The position numbers and the translations under genes are program-made. Positions 26,622-35,913 of a DNA stretch of 64,000 nucleotides are shown here, piece by piece (within the stretch, counting starts at the first letter, position 1; each line of letters opens with the position of its first letter). Under the pieces are notes generated by a model. It was not told where the DNA came from, searched no databases, and saw nothing but the letters and a program-made list of their open reading frames with translations. The DNA is from Defluviitaleaceae bacterium (lineage in GTDB: Bacteria; Bacillota; Clostridia; Lachnospirales; WQUN01), in contig WQVY01000001.1 in the NCBI GenBank assembly GCA_009785605.1, forward strand, positions 29,905-93,904, given 5' to 3'.

Positions 26622-27376
26622 AGCGTAGCCGTTGGCTTTATTTGCGGGTCGCGGATGTATATTAGCTCCGGCTGGGTGGCAAGTTTGCCTGTACTGTCCA
26701 CAGCCATGTTGGAAACTTGATGCATCGCGCACAACCCTATGCTGGAAGGACGCTGGCGGTTATTGTTGGCCGGTGCAAATGTTACACCTGGGGCTACGGC
26801 TATAATCTCTGGTTTATAAGCATCAGCACCATCTCCCAATAAAACTGCATGGGTGCTTAGCTCCCCTACCCTATCCATAACCTCGCTTATGGGAGCGGCA
26901 AAGTAGTCTGTTATCCGTTCAAGCTCACCCAATTGCCCAAAGCGATATATTGCTGCATATACCTGCCCGCGACGGGCATCCATCATAGGGACTACTACCC
27001 CCTCCAGCACATGCGCATCATGATTCGTTTCTCCATGACCTATCATACCTAGCATATTGTATGCCAGCGAATCCAGAGTAGGAACCGCAACAGCAGGTTT
27101 GTTTATACTCCGCGCCAACCCCAAGGCTGTTGCGGCACCTATTCGTATCCCTGTAAATGACCCAGGGCCAGCTGTATAGGCGATATAATCCATATCCGCA
27201 AGCTCTTGCCCCGAAAGTGCAAACAACCTCTCGACAGCCGGCATAAGAATTTCGGAGTGGTGCCAGGCTTTGGGGCCGCTTTTGGCGTTTATCATTATCT
27301 CGCCTATAGCTATGTATTCATCAACTATGGCGGCACCGGCTTGCTTGCCGGTCGTGTCTAAAGCTAATATTTTCAC
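26618..27376 (-). CDS. tsaB: tRNA threonylcarbamoyladenosine biosynthesis protein TsaB
   Basis: 252 residues with the ASKHA ATPase-like N-terminus MKILALDTTGKQAGAAIV and the family segment YIAYTAGPGSFTGIRIGAAT. It acts with TsaD and TsaE to make t6A at tRNA position 37. GTG 27376 lies eight bases after GGGAGAT. TsaD is not in this window. Confidence 0.93.
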   Translation of the reverse strand: MKILALDTTGKQAGAAIVDEYIAIGEIMINAKSGPKAWHHSEILMPAVERLFALSGQELADMDYIAYTAGPGSFTGIRIGAATALGLARSINKPAVAVPTLDSLAYNMLGMIGHGETNHDAHVLEGVVVPMMDARRGQVYAAIYRFGQLGELERITDYFAAPISEVMDRVGELSTHAVLLGDGADAYKPEIIAVAPGVTFAPANNNRQRPSSIGLCAMHQVSNMAVDSTGKLATQPELIYIRDPQIKPTATL

Positions 27377-27405
27377 TTAGTTATCTCCCTGTTGTGTATC
27401 AATAG

Positions 27406-27490
27406 ACTTCTCTGGAAACTTCCTTTGCGGCCAAAAAATCTTAGGCATTAGCAAGTTTTTTGGCCGCCTATTCGGAGATTCCGGAGAAGT
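27406..27490. repeat. Imperfect 85-bp inverted repeat between tsaB and the NUDIX gene
   Basis: ACTTCTCTGGAAAC on the left pairs with GAGATTCCGGAGAAGT on the right, and an inner GCGGCCAAAAAATCTT pairs with AAGTTTTTTGGCCGC across about 10 bases. The NUDIX stop codon (27468-27470) falls inside the right arm, so the last residues of that protein are part of the palindrome. Core sequence differs from the elements at 5681 and 59394. It could also act as a processing or attenuation hairpin. Confidence 0.6.
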
Positions 27491-28043
27491 TAAATAGCCT
27501 TGCCTGATGCAGAAGTTTGTTATAAAGGTAAATGTCGTTGTCACTAAATATACCTTCGCTTATTGCGCTTACAGGAAACCATTTAACCGCACTATTTTCA
27601 TCCGGTTTTGTAACCGGTATATCATTTTCATCAGCAACGAGTATATAAGCAACCGATAAATGAAGATGACCGTTTACATACACACCCCTTCTTATATGAC
27701 CCAGCACAGGTAATATATCAATGGACACTATTTTATTAGAAAGGGGTTTTACAGTTACCCCCGTTTCTTCATATGCCTCTTTTACTGCCACATCCAAAAG
27801 ATTTTGGTTACCGTCTGCGTGGCCGCCGGTCCATGTCCACTGGTTACGTAAGTTGTGATGTATCATAAGCATCTTGTCTGCGGTATGGTTTAGTATTAGG
27901 CTAGAACTTGTTATATGTGCGATATCATTCCTTAAGAGGACGGTTTGTGGGAATAATTTTATACAGTCCAATATTACTTTTTTGTCTTGGGCTTCTTGTT
28001 CGTTTTTGGGAATATAGCTGTTTATTTCATTGATATAGCTCAT
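27468..28043 (-). CDS. NUDIX hydrolase
   Basis: 191 residues. The Nudix box reads GGHADGNQNLLDVAVKEAYE followed by ETGV, close to GX5EX7REUXEEXGU with an Ala-Tyr before the final Glu pair. It hydrolyses a nucleoside diphosphate linked to another moiety, substrate unknown. ATG 28043 is preferred (after GGGGGTG); upstream codons overlap the tsaE end. It is inserted between tsaE and tsaB. Confidence 0.88.
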   Translation of the reverse strand: MSYINEINSYIPKNEQEAQDKKVILDCIKLFPQTVLLRNDIAHITSSSLILNHTADKMLMIHHNLRNQWTWTGGHADGNQNLLDVAVKEAYEETGVTVKPLSNKIVSIDILPVLGHIRRGVYVNGHLHLSVAYILVADENDIPVTKPDENSAVKWFPVSAISEGIFSDNDIYLYNKLLHQARLFNFSGISE

Positions 28044-28056
28044 ACTTACACCCCCA

Positions 28057-28485
28057 TTAACGTACAACCCGTATTTCCCTAAACTCCGCGTCTTTAGAAA
28101 AATCCCCCAGTATCTCTACCCGCAAAGCACCAGGCGGCATAGCATTTTCTGCCATCTCTGGCCACTCTATCAAACATACCCCGTCAGCAAAAAAATAATC
28201 TTCGTACCCTATGCCTTCTAGGTCCGCAATACCACCTTCTAGCCTGTACAAATCAAAATGATACAAAGGCAAGCGTCCACCTTCATATATATTCATGATT
28301 GTAAATGTGGGGCTAGTAACACGTCCGGTATACCCAAGTCCTTTAGCAACCCCACGGGCAAACACTGTCTTGCCCGCGCCAAGCGTGCCGCTTAAGCAAA
28401 TAATATCACCAGCTACAGCGTTAATGCCATACTCAGCAGCGATAGCCTCTGTTTCTTCGGCAGAACAACTCTCATAAACTGTCAT
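28057..28485 (-). CDS. tsaE: tRNA threonylcarbamoyladenosine biosynthesis ATPase TsaE
   Basis: 142 residues with Walker A SGTLGAGKTVFARG, then VTSPTFTIMNIYEG, YHFDLYRLEG and LIEWPEMAE, the TsaE hallmarks. It drives the TsaB/TsaD complex in t6A synthesis. ATG 28485 follows GGGAG six bases upstream and is preferred to GTG 28497. Confidence 0.93.
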   Translation of the reverse strand: MTVYESCSAEETEAIAAEYGINAVAGDIICLSGTLGAGKTVFARGVAKGLGYTGRVTSPTFTIMNIYEGGRLPLYHFDLYRLEGGIADLEGIGYEDYFFADGVCLIEWPEMAENAMPPGALRVEILGDFSKDAEFREIRVVR

Positions 28486-28503
28486 ATAGGCTCCCACTTA
28501 TGT

Positions 28504-28989
28504 TTAAGTATTTTTGTTAGTTTCTTCTTCGCCGGCTTCATCATTGGCTATGTCTTTATACAACTGTCCTACAAATGTATCAGCAGCAAGCAGCAGCAGT
28601 ATCCCATACTGTACAGACTGCAAATAATATCCAAATTCGTCATAAAAAACGCCCGGTGACGAATCGTTAATAGTCGCAAACACAAGGATAACAAAGTAAA
28701 ACAGATACAGCGCGGTTTTTAACGACGCGCCAGTCATATACGAGCTGTACATCCTTAGAAGTACCCCTGGCTTACGGCCTGTATTTTTGACTTTTATTTT
28801 TTTGTAGATATAAATTTCTATCTTCTCCAAAAATATAAATGCAACAATATAGCCCGCATTCAATACTGAAGCGACTAATACATTCATATTAGCCACACCC
28901 CAAAAAATTGTTTGCGTGAGCGACCAATGGCCAAGTGCATACAAAATAGCCCATACGATATACTTGACTTTCTTTAATAATATTTTCAT
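28504..28989 (-). CDS. Uncharacterised membrane protein, four predicted helices
   Basis: 161 residues, not recognised. Hydrophobic stretches lie near residues 8-26, 33-52, 91-108 and 123-140, with a Lys-rich loop (YKKIKVKNTGRKPG) and an acidic tail ANDEAGEEETN. ATG 28989 is chosen after GGGGACA. It lies 20 bp after asnB and 18 bp before tsaE, in the same transcript. Confidence 0.7.
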   Translation of the reverse strand: MKILLKKVKYIVWAILYALGHWSLTQTIFWGVANMNVLVASVLNAGYIVAFIFLEKIEIYIYKKIKVKNTGRKPGVLLRMYSSYMTGASLKTALYLFYFVILVFATINDSSPGVFYDEFGYYLQSVQYGILLLLAADTFVGQLYKDIANDEAGEEETNKNT

Positions 28990-29009
28990 ATGTGTCCCCA
29001 CAATATAAT

Positions 29010-30848
29010 CTAAAAATATGCCTCATGCCAAAGTAAAAACATAAACACCGTCCATATCCTGCGGCTATTATCTTTCCGGCCTTTGTAATGCTGGTCCAAT
29101 AGTTCAACAAGTTTATCTATGTTAAAAAATTTTTCTGCTGCTTCGCTGGTAAAGTACTTTTTTACTTTACGATAATACTTTTCTTCTCGCAGCCAAATCC
29201 TTATAGGGACCGGGAAGCCGAGCTTTTTCTTTGCTGCTACATCAGGTGGCAAATGTTTGGCGGCTGCGGCCCTAAATGCCAACTTTGTCCCTTTACGGCT
29301 TACTCTGTGTTTGACCGGTAATTGTGCCGCAATTTTAAACACTTCCAAGTCTACTAAAGGCGAACGCAACTCTAAAGCGTGGGCCATACTCATTTTGTCG
29401 GCCTTTAGCAAGATATCACTAACCATCCATAGATGCAGGTCTAAGTACTGCATTTTTGTAATGTCATGCTCGTGCTTTACATTATCATATAGGGGGCGTG
29501 TAATTTGTGTAGGGTCTGCGGCATTTGTACTGGCAGGACCTTTAAGTAATGCCGCCCGCTCTTTGGGTGTGAACATATATGCCCCGCCTATATAGCGTTC
29601 TTCTACAGTTTTAGCACCGCGTATAAAAAAGCTACGGCCTTTTGTGCCTTCAGGCAAACGACTGGCAATTGCGGCCAACAATTTCCTTAACGCACGGGGC
29701 AGCATGGTCAAAAACCGCAAGCTTATAGGCTCGCGGTATATGTTGTACCCGCCAAAAAATTCATCCGCACCTTCGCCACTTAAGGCAACTTTTACGTGTT
29801 TTGCCGCTTCACGGCTTACAAAGTACAGCGCAACTGCCGCAGGGTCTGCCAGTGGCTCGTCCATATGATATTGCACTGTTGGCAGGTGCTCCCAGTATTC
29901 TTGTGTGGATATAATTTTGGGGATATTTTCTGCACCTATCTGCTTAGAAAGAGCCGCTGCATATTCTATCTCGTTATAATTATCGTAATCAAAACCTACC
30001 GTAAATGTCTTGGTTCCACCAAAACAGGCGGCTACATAGCTAGAATCTACACCGCTAGATAAAAACGATGCAACTTCTACATCGCAGTCTACATGCATAG
30101 CAATAGATTCCCGTACTACATCGTCAATGGCCTTTACGGCATCGTTATAGGGGATGTTGGTTGGGGTAAATTTATGAGCATGGTAGCGGTGTATCTGCAT
30201 TTCGCCGTCTTCCCATATAAAATAATGCCCGGGCATGAGCTTATACACACCTGTAAAAAATGTCTCCTCCAAAACCGAGTACTGAAATGTCAAATATTGT
30301 GCAAGTGCAGTCTCGTTGACATGGGGAGTAAAACCAGGATAAGGGTAAAAACTCTTGATTTCAGACCCAAAAACCAATGTATCATCTTTGCGCCAATAAT
30401 AAAAAGGCTTCATCCCAAACTGGTCACGTGCGCATATTAACCGCGCATTAGGTATATCGTAAAGGGCAAACGCAAACATCCCCCTTAAATGCGATAGCAT
30501 GTTAATGCCATGTTCTTCATACAGGTGTAGTACAACTTCAGTATCGGTGTTTGTTGCAAAAACATGGCCTTTTTCGACCAACAAATCACGTAGCTCTTTA
30601 TGGTTGTATATTTCACCGTTAAGTACCATTACTATGCTTGCATCTTCGTTGTATAAGGGCTGAGCGCCACCTTCTAAATCATTGATCCCCAACCTGCGAA
30701 AGCCTAATGTTAATTTCTCACCCAGATATGTCCCTGCTGTATCCGGCCCCCGATGGATTATCTTGTCCATCATAGAATTTATAATTGTTGCATTGTCTTG
30801 ACTTTGGTTATCATGCTTTAAACTCGCAAATCCGCAAAAACCACACAT
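29010..30848 (-). CDS. asnB: Asparagine synthase (glutamine-hydrolysing)
   Basis: 612 residues. Start ATG 30848 is fixed by the mature N-terminus MCGFCGF: Cys2 is the glutaminase nucleophile, and GGAGG lies just upstream; the longer frame would bury it. The N-terminal Ntn domain includes IHRGPDTAG; the C-terminal synthetase has SSGVDSSYVA as its ATP pyrophosphatase loop and LSGEGADEFFGGY. It makes asparagine from aspartate and glutamine. First gene of the long minus-strand run down to vanW. Confidence 0.95.
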   Translation of the reverse strand: MCGFCGFASLKHDNQSQDNATIINSMMDKIIHRGPDTAGTYLGEKLTLGFRRLGINDLEGGAQPLYNEDASIVMVLNGEIYNHKELRDLLVEKGHVFATNTDTEVVLHLYEEHGINMLSHLRGMFAFALYDIPNARLICARDQFGMKPFYYWRKDDTLVFGSEIKSFYPYPGFTPHVNETALAQYLTFQYSVLEETFFTGVYKLMPGHYFIWEDGEMQIHRYHAHKFTPTNIPYNDAVKAIDDVVRESIAMHVDCDVEVASFLSSGVDSSYVAACFGGTKTFTVGFDYDNYNEIEYAAALSKQIGAENIPKIISTQEYWEHLPTVQYHMDEPLADPAAVALYFVSREAAKHVKVALSGEGADEFFGGYNIYREPISLRFLTMLPRALRKLLAAIASRLPEGTKGRSFFIRGAKTVEERYIGGAYMFTPKERAALLKGPASTNAADPTQITRPLYDNVKHEHDITKMQYLDLHLWMVSDILLKADKMSMAHALELRSPLVDLEVFKIAAQLPVKHRVSRKGTKLAFRAAAAKHLPPDVAAKKKLGFPVPIRIWLREEKYYRKVKKYFTSEAAEKFFNIDKLVELLDQHYKGRKDNSRRIWTVFMFLLWHEAYF

Positions 30849-30889
30849 ATATGCCTCCAGAAATAAAAAATGGTACATGCACGGGATTA

Positions 30890-30917
30890 GTTTTACCATA
30901 CGGTGTAATTTTGTCAA
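30890..30917 (-). promoter_or_regulatory. Probable asnB promoter
   Basis: Minus-strand consensus TTGACA (30912-30917), 16-bp spacer and a weaker TAAAAC (30890-30895), about 42 bp before the asnB ATG. Confidence 0.5.
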
Positions 30918-30958
30918 ATTCCAAGACAACATTGTATAGTTGTACTACATAAACCCAG

Positions 30959-30986
30959 TTGCACTAATATTTACACATGTTATAAT
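30959..30986 (+). promoter_or_regulatory. Sigma-A promoter for the SNF2 helicase gene
   Basis: TTGCAC (30959-30964), 16-bp spacer, perfect TATAAT (30981-30986) with an upstream TG (extended -10). The leader to the TTG start is about 120 bases, with nothing else recognised in it. Confidence 0.75.
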
Positions 30987-31112
30987 GGCTAGTGAATGTA
31001 AAATAATTGGGCCGCAATAATCTTTGATTATAAAATCATGACACCCACTAATGCTAAGTATTACCAATACGATTATTCATAATCATTTCGTTTGAAATCG
31101 GAGGAACCAAAC

Positions 31113-34100
31113 TTGCTTGCATCACATTCTTCACTTACTAAGGGCATGATACTCAACCTTAGTTCTAACCCAGATGTATACGAACGCGGAGAAAGATATT
31201 TTCGCGAAGGCAAACTTATATCGCATAAGGTCTCTGAAGGAGAAGACGGCGATAGTCTAGTGCGCGCCGCTGTAGAAGGCAACTATAAAAACTATGAAGT
31301 AGTGCTAAGGATAAGCCCTGACGGTACACTTCAGCATTATTCTTGCAGTTGTGAAAGCCATAGTATCTGGCGTGGGGCCTGTAAACACGTTGTAGCGGCC
31401 CTGTTTGCACAAGCCGAAGGTCAACAACCTACCTTTTCTCAAGAAAAAATGCGCCAACATGCAAAATCCTTAACAGACACCTTAGAAAAACTTATATTTG
31501 AAGGCATAGATGAAAATCTTGTTGTATCCCATACCGCCCAGGGCCAACTAGTTAAACTGGTACCAGTACTTAACTGCCTTGGCCGGCGTGATATTCATCT
31601 AACACTTACAATTGGTTGCGGGCGTATGTATATAGTCAAAAGCGTGCCAGCCTTTGTGGCAAGCTTTAAACGTGAGGAGACCGTAACCTACGGGCAGGGC
31701 TTAACAATCTCTCATAGGCGTGATATTTTTGACGAGCAAAGCCAGACATTCCTTGACTTTGTCATGCGCGAAGAAGACCTTTATGCCGAAGTAAGCAAGC
31801 GCCTAAGCAGACAATTGCAATACACTCACCGCTCCCAGTCCAGCAGAAGAGAAGTATATCTAACCGAGCGTAATATAGACGAGTTTTTCACAATTATGCA
31901 CGGCAATGTCCTAGAAGCTGCTTCTGATTTTGGCAACCAACTAGTACTGGCAGATGGGCTGCCCTGCTTCCGTATCAACATATCTCATACAGAACATGGC
32001 ACAACCGTGCAATCGTCGCCTTTACTTTACAGGGCTGTGTGCGGACAAAGCGCTTACTATATTTTTACAGAAGGGCGTTTGAGCAGGCTGCCAAAGTCTG
32101 ACGGGCGGCTTATAGTGTCGCTTTTACGCGCCCTTGACGATTCCCCAAAACGTGAAATTATTTTTAACGGCAGCGACCAACGGCGCTTTCTTTCTGTTGT
32201 TTTACCCCAGTTTACGCGCATGGGTTTAGTAGGCAGCACAGTAGGTGACCCGCCGGTTGAACAAGACTTGGACCTTTTGGCTCTTATATACTTTGACAGC
32301 GAAGGCAATGACATTACCGGGCGGCTAGAGTTTCATTATGACGATGAAGTAATAAATCCATTGGCACTGGCAAAAAAAGCAAGCGAATTAATCCGCGACA
32401 CTGTAGGCGAGTATGCCGTGATGCGCCGCTTATCTGCCCATGGTTTTTATGAAGATACTGCTCACGGGCTGTATCGCTTAAGTGGTAACGACTTGATATT
32501 TGCATTCCTGCGCAATGGCATAGAGACTTTTAATGAAAGTACCGAAGTATATGTAAGTGAGGATTTACAATCAAAAACCATCCGCGTACCTTCACCTCAG
32601 CTTGGCATAAGGCTTACCGGCAATTTGTTAAATGTAAGCCTAGAAGATGCGGGCTACGATATTAGTGAGTTATTAGAAGCTCTGGAAGCGTACCGTACCC
32701 GCAAGAAATTTTACAGGCTAAAAGACGGCCGTTTTCTTGAAATGGACAATAAAGCCATTGCCGCCACTGCAGAGCTACTAGACCATTTGGATGTAAACCG
32801 TAAGGATTTAAAAGGCAAAACATTAAACCTACCGGCATATAGGGCACTGTATGTTGAAGAACTGATAAAAGATGGCCCTATAGCCAACACTCACGGTTTA
32901 AACCGTGACGCTCATTTCGAAAAATTGATAGCTCATTTCCAAAACAACGAGTCCTTGGGCTTTAACGTACCCAAGAGTTTAACCAAAACCCTACGCGAGT
33001 ACCAAAAAACCGGCTTTTCTTGGCTCAAAACCCTTAGCTATTACGGCTTTGGCGGTATATTGGCCGACGATATGGGCCTAGGCAAGACCCTACAGGTAAT
33101 AGCATTACTTTTAAGCGAACGCCGCAAAAACCAAGTTTCACTGGTAGTGGCGCCAACATCATTGTTATACAACTGGGAGAACGAAATCAGCCGTTTTGCC
33201 CCCAAATTACGCACTCAAGTGGTTACCGGCCTACCGGATAAGCGGCGCGATTTACTTACTACTCCTGATGTAGATGTATTTATCACAACATATGACATGC
33301 TAAAACGAGATATAGAGCATTATGTGTCCATGCAGTTCGCCTATATCATTGCAGACGAAGCCCAAAACATTAAAAATCCTTCTACCCAAGCCGCCAAAAG
33401 TATAAAGGAGTTAAATGGCCGGATACGCTTTGCACTAACCGGCACCCCCATCGAAAATAACCTGACAGAGTTGTGGTCTATTTTTGACTTTATCATGCCT
33501 GGATATTTGCATACAGCACATAAATTCCAACGACTATACGAGACACCAATAATAAAAAATGCCGACCCAGAAAAGGCAGCACAGTTACGCCAACAGATAG
33601 CCCCCTTTGTGCTGCGCCGTATAAAAAGCAGTGTACTTAAAGAATTGCCAGAAAAAATCGAGACAACATTACAAGCAGAGCTAACTCAAGAACAAAGCAA
33701 AATATACACCGCACACCTCATGGAGGCACTAGGCGCATTAGATGACATTGTGGCAAGCGGCAGCTTTGCAGATAACCGTATGCGTATCCTTGCTCAACTT
33801 ACACGCCTACGGCAAATATGTTGCCATCCTTCTCTGTTCTTGAATGAATATGAGGGCGGTAGCGGCAAACTGGTGCTGACTATCGAAACGATACAACGGG
33901 CACTTGAGTCCGGCCATCGTGTATTACTTTTCTCGCAATTTACGGGGATGCTGGGCTTAATCAAGGACTCCCTGGAAAACGCCGATATGCCGGTATCGTA
34001 TTTTTACTTAGACGGGTCAACCAAGGCCAAGGAGCGTATGGAAATGACCACACGCTTTAACGCTGGGGAACGCGATATTTTCCTGATATCATTAAAAGCT

Positions 34101-34379
34101 GGCGGTACAGGGCTAAACCTTACGGGTGCCGATGTTGTCATACATTACGACCCATGGTGGAACCCGTCTGTGATGGATCAAGCCTCTGACCGCGCTCACC
34201 GCTATGGACAAAAAAAGGCTGTGCAAGTCTTTAATATCGTAGCCAAAGACTCAATTGAAGAGAAAATCATGGCATTGCAAGATAAAAAACGCGGCCTTAT
34301 AGATTCTGTAATAACCGAAGGCGGGAGCTTTATCAACTTGCTAACAGAGGAAGAAGTGCGCAAGCTGTTTACTCAATAA
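31113..34379 (+). CDS. SNF2-family DEAD/DEAH helicase with SWIM zinc finger
   Basis: 1,088 residues. An N-terminal SWIM finger CSCESHSIWRGACKHVVAAL (CxC...CxH) is followed by a bacterial SNF2-associated region and a C-terminal Swi2/Snf2 motor. Motor motifs are DDMGLGKTLQV (K658), IIADEAQNIKN (D748), LTGTPIENNLTELWS, SLKAGGTGLNL and DRAHRYGQ. These proteins translocate on duplex DNA; the bacterial role is poorly defined. TTG 31113 is preferred, eight bases after GGAGG; an earlier in-frame TTG would put the ribosome site inside the gene. Monocistronic-looking. Confidence 0.93.
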   Translation: MLASHSSLTKGMILNLSSNPDVYERGERYFREGKLISHKVSEGEDGDSLVRAAVEGNYKNYEVVLRISPDGTLQHYSCSCESHSIWRGACKHVVAALFAQAEGQQPTFSQEKMRQHAKSLTDTLEKLIFEGIDENLVVSHTAQGQLVKLVPVLNCLGRRDIHLTLTIGCGRMYIVKSVPAFVASFKREETVTYGQGLTISHRRDIFDEQSQTFLDFVMREEDLYAEVSKRLSRQLQYTHRSQSSRREVYLTERNIDEFFTIMHGNVLEAASDFGNQLVLADGLPCFRINISHTEHGTTVQSSPLLYRAVCGQSAYYIFTEGRLSRLPKSDGRLIVSLLRALDDSPKREIIFNGSDQRRFLSVVLPQFTRMGLVGSTVGDPPVEQDLDLLALIYFDSEGNDITGRLEFHYDDEVINPLALAKKASELIRDTVGEYAVMRRLSAHGFYEDTAHGLYRLSGNDLIFAFLRNGIETFNESTEVYVSEDLQSKTIRVPSPQLGIRLTGNLLNVSLEDAGYDISELLEALEAYRTRKKFYRLKDGRFLEMDNKAIAATAELLDHLDVNRKDLKGKTLNLPAYRALYVEELIKDGPIANTHGLNRDAHFEKLIAHFQNNESLGFNVPKSLTKTLREYQKTGFSWLKTLSYYGFGGILADDMGLGKTLQVIALLLSERRKNQVSLVVAPTSLLYNWENEISRFAPKLRTQVVTGLPDKRRDLLTTPDVDVFITTYDMLKRDIEHYVSMQFAYIIADEAQNIKNPSTQAAKSIKELNGRIRFALTGTPIENNLTELWSIFDFIMPGYLHTAHKFQRLYETPIIKNADPEKAAQLRQQIAPFVLRRIKSSVLKELPEKIETTLQAELTQEQSKIYTAHLMEALGALDDIVASGSFADNRMRILAQLTRLRQICCHPSLFLNEYEGGSGKLVLTIETIQRALESGHRVLLFSQFTGMLGLIKDSLENADMPVSYFYLDGSTKAKERMEMTTRFNAGERDIFLISLKAGGTGLNLTGADVVIHYDPWWNPSVMDQASDRAHRYGQKKAVQVFNIVAKDSIEEKIMALQDKKRGLIDSVITEGGSFINLLTEEEVRKLFTQ

Positions 34380-34397
34380 TAATTTATACGCTATAAT
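34368..34397 (+). promoter_or_regulatory. Probable promoter of the corrinoid protein gene
   Basis: TTTACT (34368-34373), 18-bp spacer, perfect TATAAT (34392-34397), overlapping the end of the helicase gene. Confidence 0.5.
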
Positions 34398-34427
34398 ATG
34401 TTAGCCCACAAACGAGGAGGAACTTAA

Positions 34428-35063
34428 ATGAACATTTGTATGCAAATTTCTGAAGCCGTCCAAAAAGGAAAAAAAGACGTAAACGTCCTGGTACAACAAG
34501 CACTGGATGAAGGTCTATCCCCCAAAACTATATTGGATGAAGGCTTGCTGGCTGCCATGGACATAATTGGCGAGAAATTTAAAAACAATGAAATTTATGT
34601 GCCAGAAATGCTAATTGCCGCCCGCGCAATGGGCATAGGCACTGCTGTACTTAAGCCTCATCTTACAGAAGCCGGTGTAGGCTCCATAGGCAAGGTGGCA
34701 CTGGGCACAGTAAAAGGCGACTTGCATGACATAGGCAAAAACCTAGTGCGCATGATGCTAGAAGGTAAAGGCATAGAAGTTGTGGACTTAGGTGTTGATG
34801 TATCAGCAGAACGCTTTATAGAAGCCTACGAAAATGAAGGCGTTGGTATAATTGCCTGCTCTGCCCTGCTAACCACAACCATGGGTGAAATGAAAAGAGT
34901 TGTAGACCTGCTGGTTGAAAAAGGCTACAGGGATAAAGTAAAAGTTATGGTAGGCGGCGCACCTATTACCGACAGCTATTGTAAATCTATAGGTGCGGAT
35001 TATTATACGGCGGATGCTGCTTCTGCTGCAGATGTTGCAAAAAAAGTGTTGTTGGGCGCATAA
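34428..35063 (+). CDS. Methyltransferase cognate corrinoid protein (MtbC/MttC/MetH-B12 type)
   Basis: 211 residues: an N-terminal helical cap (residues 1-85) and a Rossmann B12 domain with the cobalt-ligand motif GDLHDIGKN (His100), followed by SALLTTTMGEM and VMVGGAPIT. It carries a methyl group on its corrinoid between a substrate-specific methyltransferase and an acceptor. No MttB-, MtaB- or MtvB-like partner and no pyrrolysine genes are nearby, so the substrate is unknown. RBS AGGAGGA. Ends at a terminator. Confidence 0.92.
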   Translation: MNICMQISEAVQKGKKDVNVLVQQALDEGLSPKTILDEGLLAAMDIIGEKFKNNEIYVPEMLIAARAMGIGTAVLKPHLTEAGVGSIGKVALGTVKGDLHDIGKNLVRMMLEGKGIEVVDLGVDVSAERFIEAYENEGVGIIACSALLTTTMGEMKRVVDLLVEKGYRDKVKVMVGGAPITDSYCKSIGADYYTADAASAADVAKKVLLGA

Positions 35064-35102
35064 GCTTATAATTGGACATGAATTAATAGTATGTCACATA
35101 TT

Positions 35103-35136
35103 GCCCCTTGGTGGTTATCCTGCCAAGGGGCTTTTT
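35103..35136 (+). terminator. Rho-independent terminator after the corrinoid protein gene
   Basis: Stem GCCCCTTGG / CCAAGGGGC followed by TTTTT. It may also serve the convergent amidase gene, which stops at 35143. Confidence 0.9.
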
Positions 35137-35142
35137 GTCGTA

Positions 35143-35913
35143 TTAATGCGCTATAGCGTTTACCGTATTATGATACCTATATAGCAATGTAATCATCTGC
35201 TCGCGGGTGGGCACACCTTGTGGGCTGGAGCCGTCTGTTAAGCTTTTGCTTACCCCCCATGTCCATGCTTCATGTGCCCATGCGCTGGGTTGAGTGCTGT
35301 GTGGCGGTGTAACTGTTGACTCTTGAGGCGTGGATTCTGGTATTGATATTTGTGTATTTATCGCCCGCCCACTTATAGATGAAGCAATTGCCGTACATAT
35401 TTCTTCAAAATATTGCTGATATATACGTACATCTGTCCTGGAAACCACAAAGCATACTTCTATCACGATAGCTGGGGCTGTGGTGTTGTTTAAAAAGCCT
35501 ATATTGTTGCGGGCAACAGCACCGCTATCCCGCTGGTGCCGCAGTAGTAGACCAGATGCATCTGAAATAGCGTTAGCAACCCTGCCAGCCAGCGCCCGCG
35601 TTGCGTTGTTACCGGTCAGGTGCAGTACTTCTACGCCTATTGCCCTGTCTTCTATTGCACCTGTTGCTGTGCTGTTGAAATGTATAGATACATCCAAATC
35701 CCGCGTTTGCCTATTGTGGTGTTGCACAATTGCATTTATGTTTACGGCAGAGTTGCGTGCGCTGTTTTCGTGAAATACATCCACACTTATACCTTCACGG
35801 CGAAGTATTTCTACAACCCGGCCCGTAACGCGGCGGGCTTCGTCCACTTCGTCTATGAGTCCTTTAGCGCCTCTTACAAACAACCCGTGACCGGACGAGA
35901 TTACAATTTTCAT
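35143..35913 (-). CDS. N-acetylmuramoyl-L-alanine amidase (Amidase_3) with C-terminal SLH-like module
   Basis: 256 residues. The zinc amidase starts MKIVISSGHG and keeps DVSIHFNST and VIEVCFV. Residues 205-256 (including AWAHEAWTWGVSKSLTDG and PTREQMITLLYRYHN) form a module common at the end of clostridial phage endolysins. There is no signal peptide, so it needs the holin encoded just upstream; the two genes overlap by ATGA. It cleaves the amide bond between muramic acid and the stem peptide. Confidence 0.9.
   Translation of the reverse strand: MKIVISSGHGLFVRGAKGLIDEVDEARRVTGRVVEILRREGISVDVFHENSARNSAVNINAIVQHHNRQTRDLDVSIHFNSTATGAIEDRAIGVEVLHLTGNNATRALAGRVANAISDASGLLLRHQRDSGAVARNNIGFLNNTTAPAIVIEVCFVVSRTDVRIYQQYFEEICTAIASSISGRAINTQISIPESTPQESTVTPPHSTQPSAWAHEAWTWGVSKSLTDGSSPQGVPTREQMITLLYRYHNTVNAIAH

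Noticed and set aside
30849..30932. Longer N-terminus for asparagine synthase
   Set aside because: It would bury the essential Cys2 nucleophile; GGAGG precedes the MCGFCGF start.
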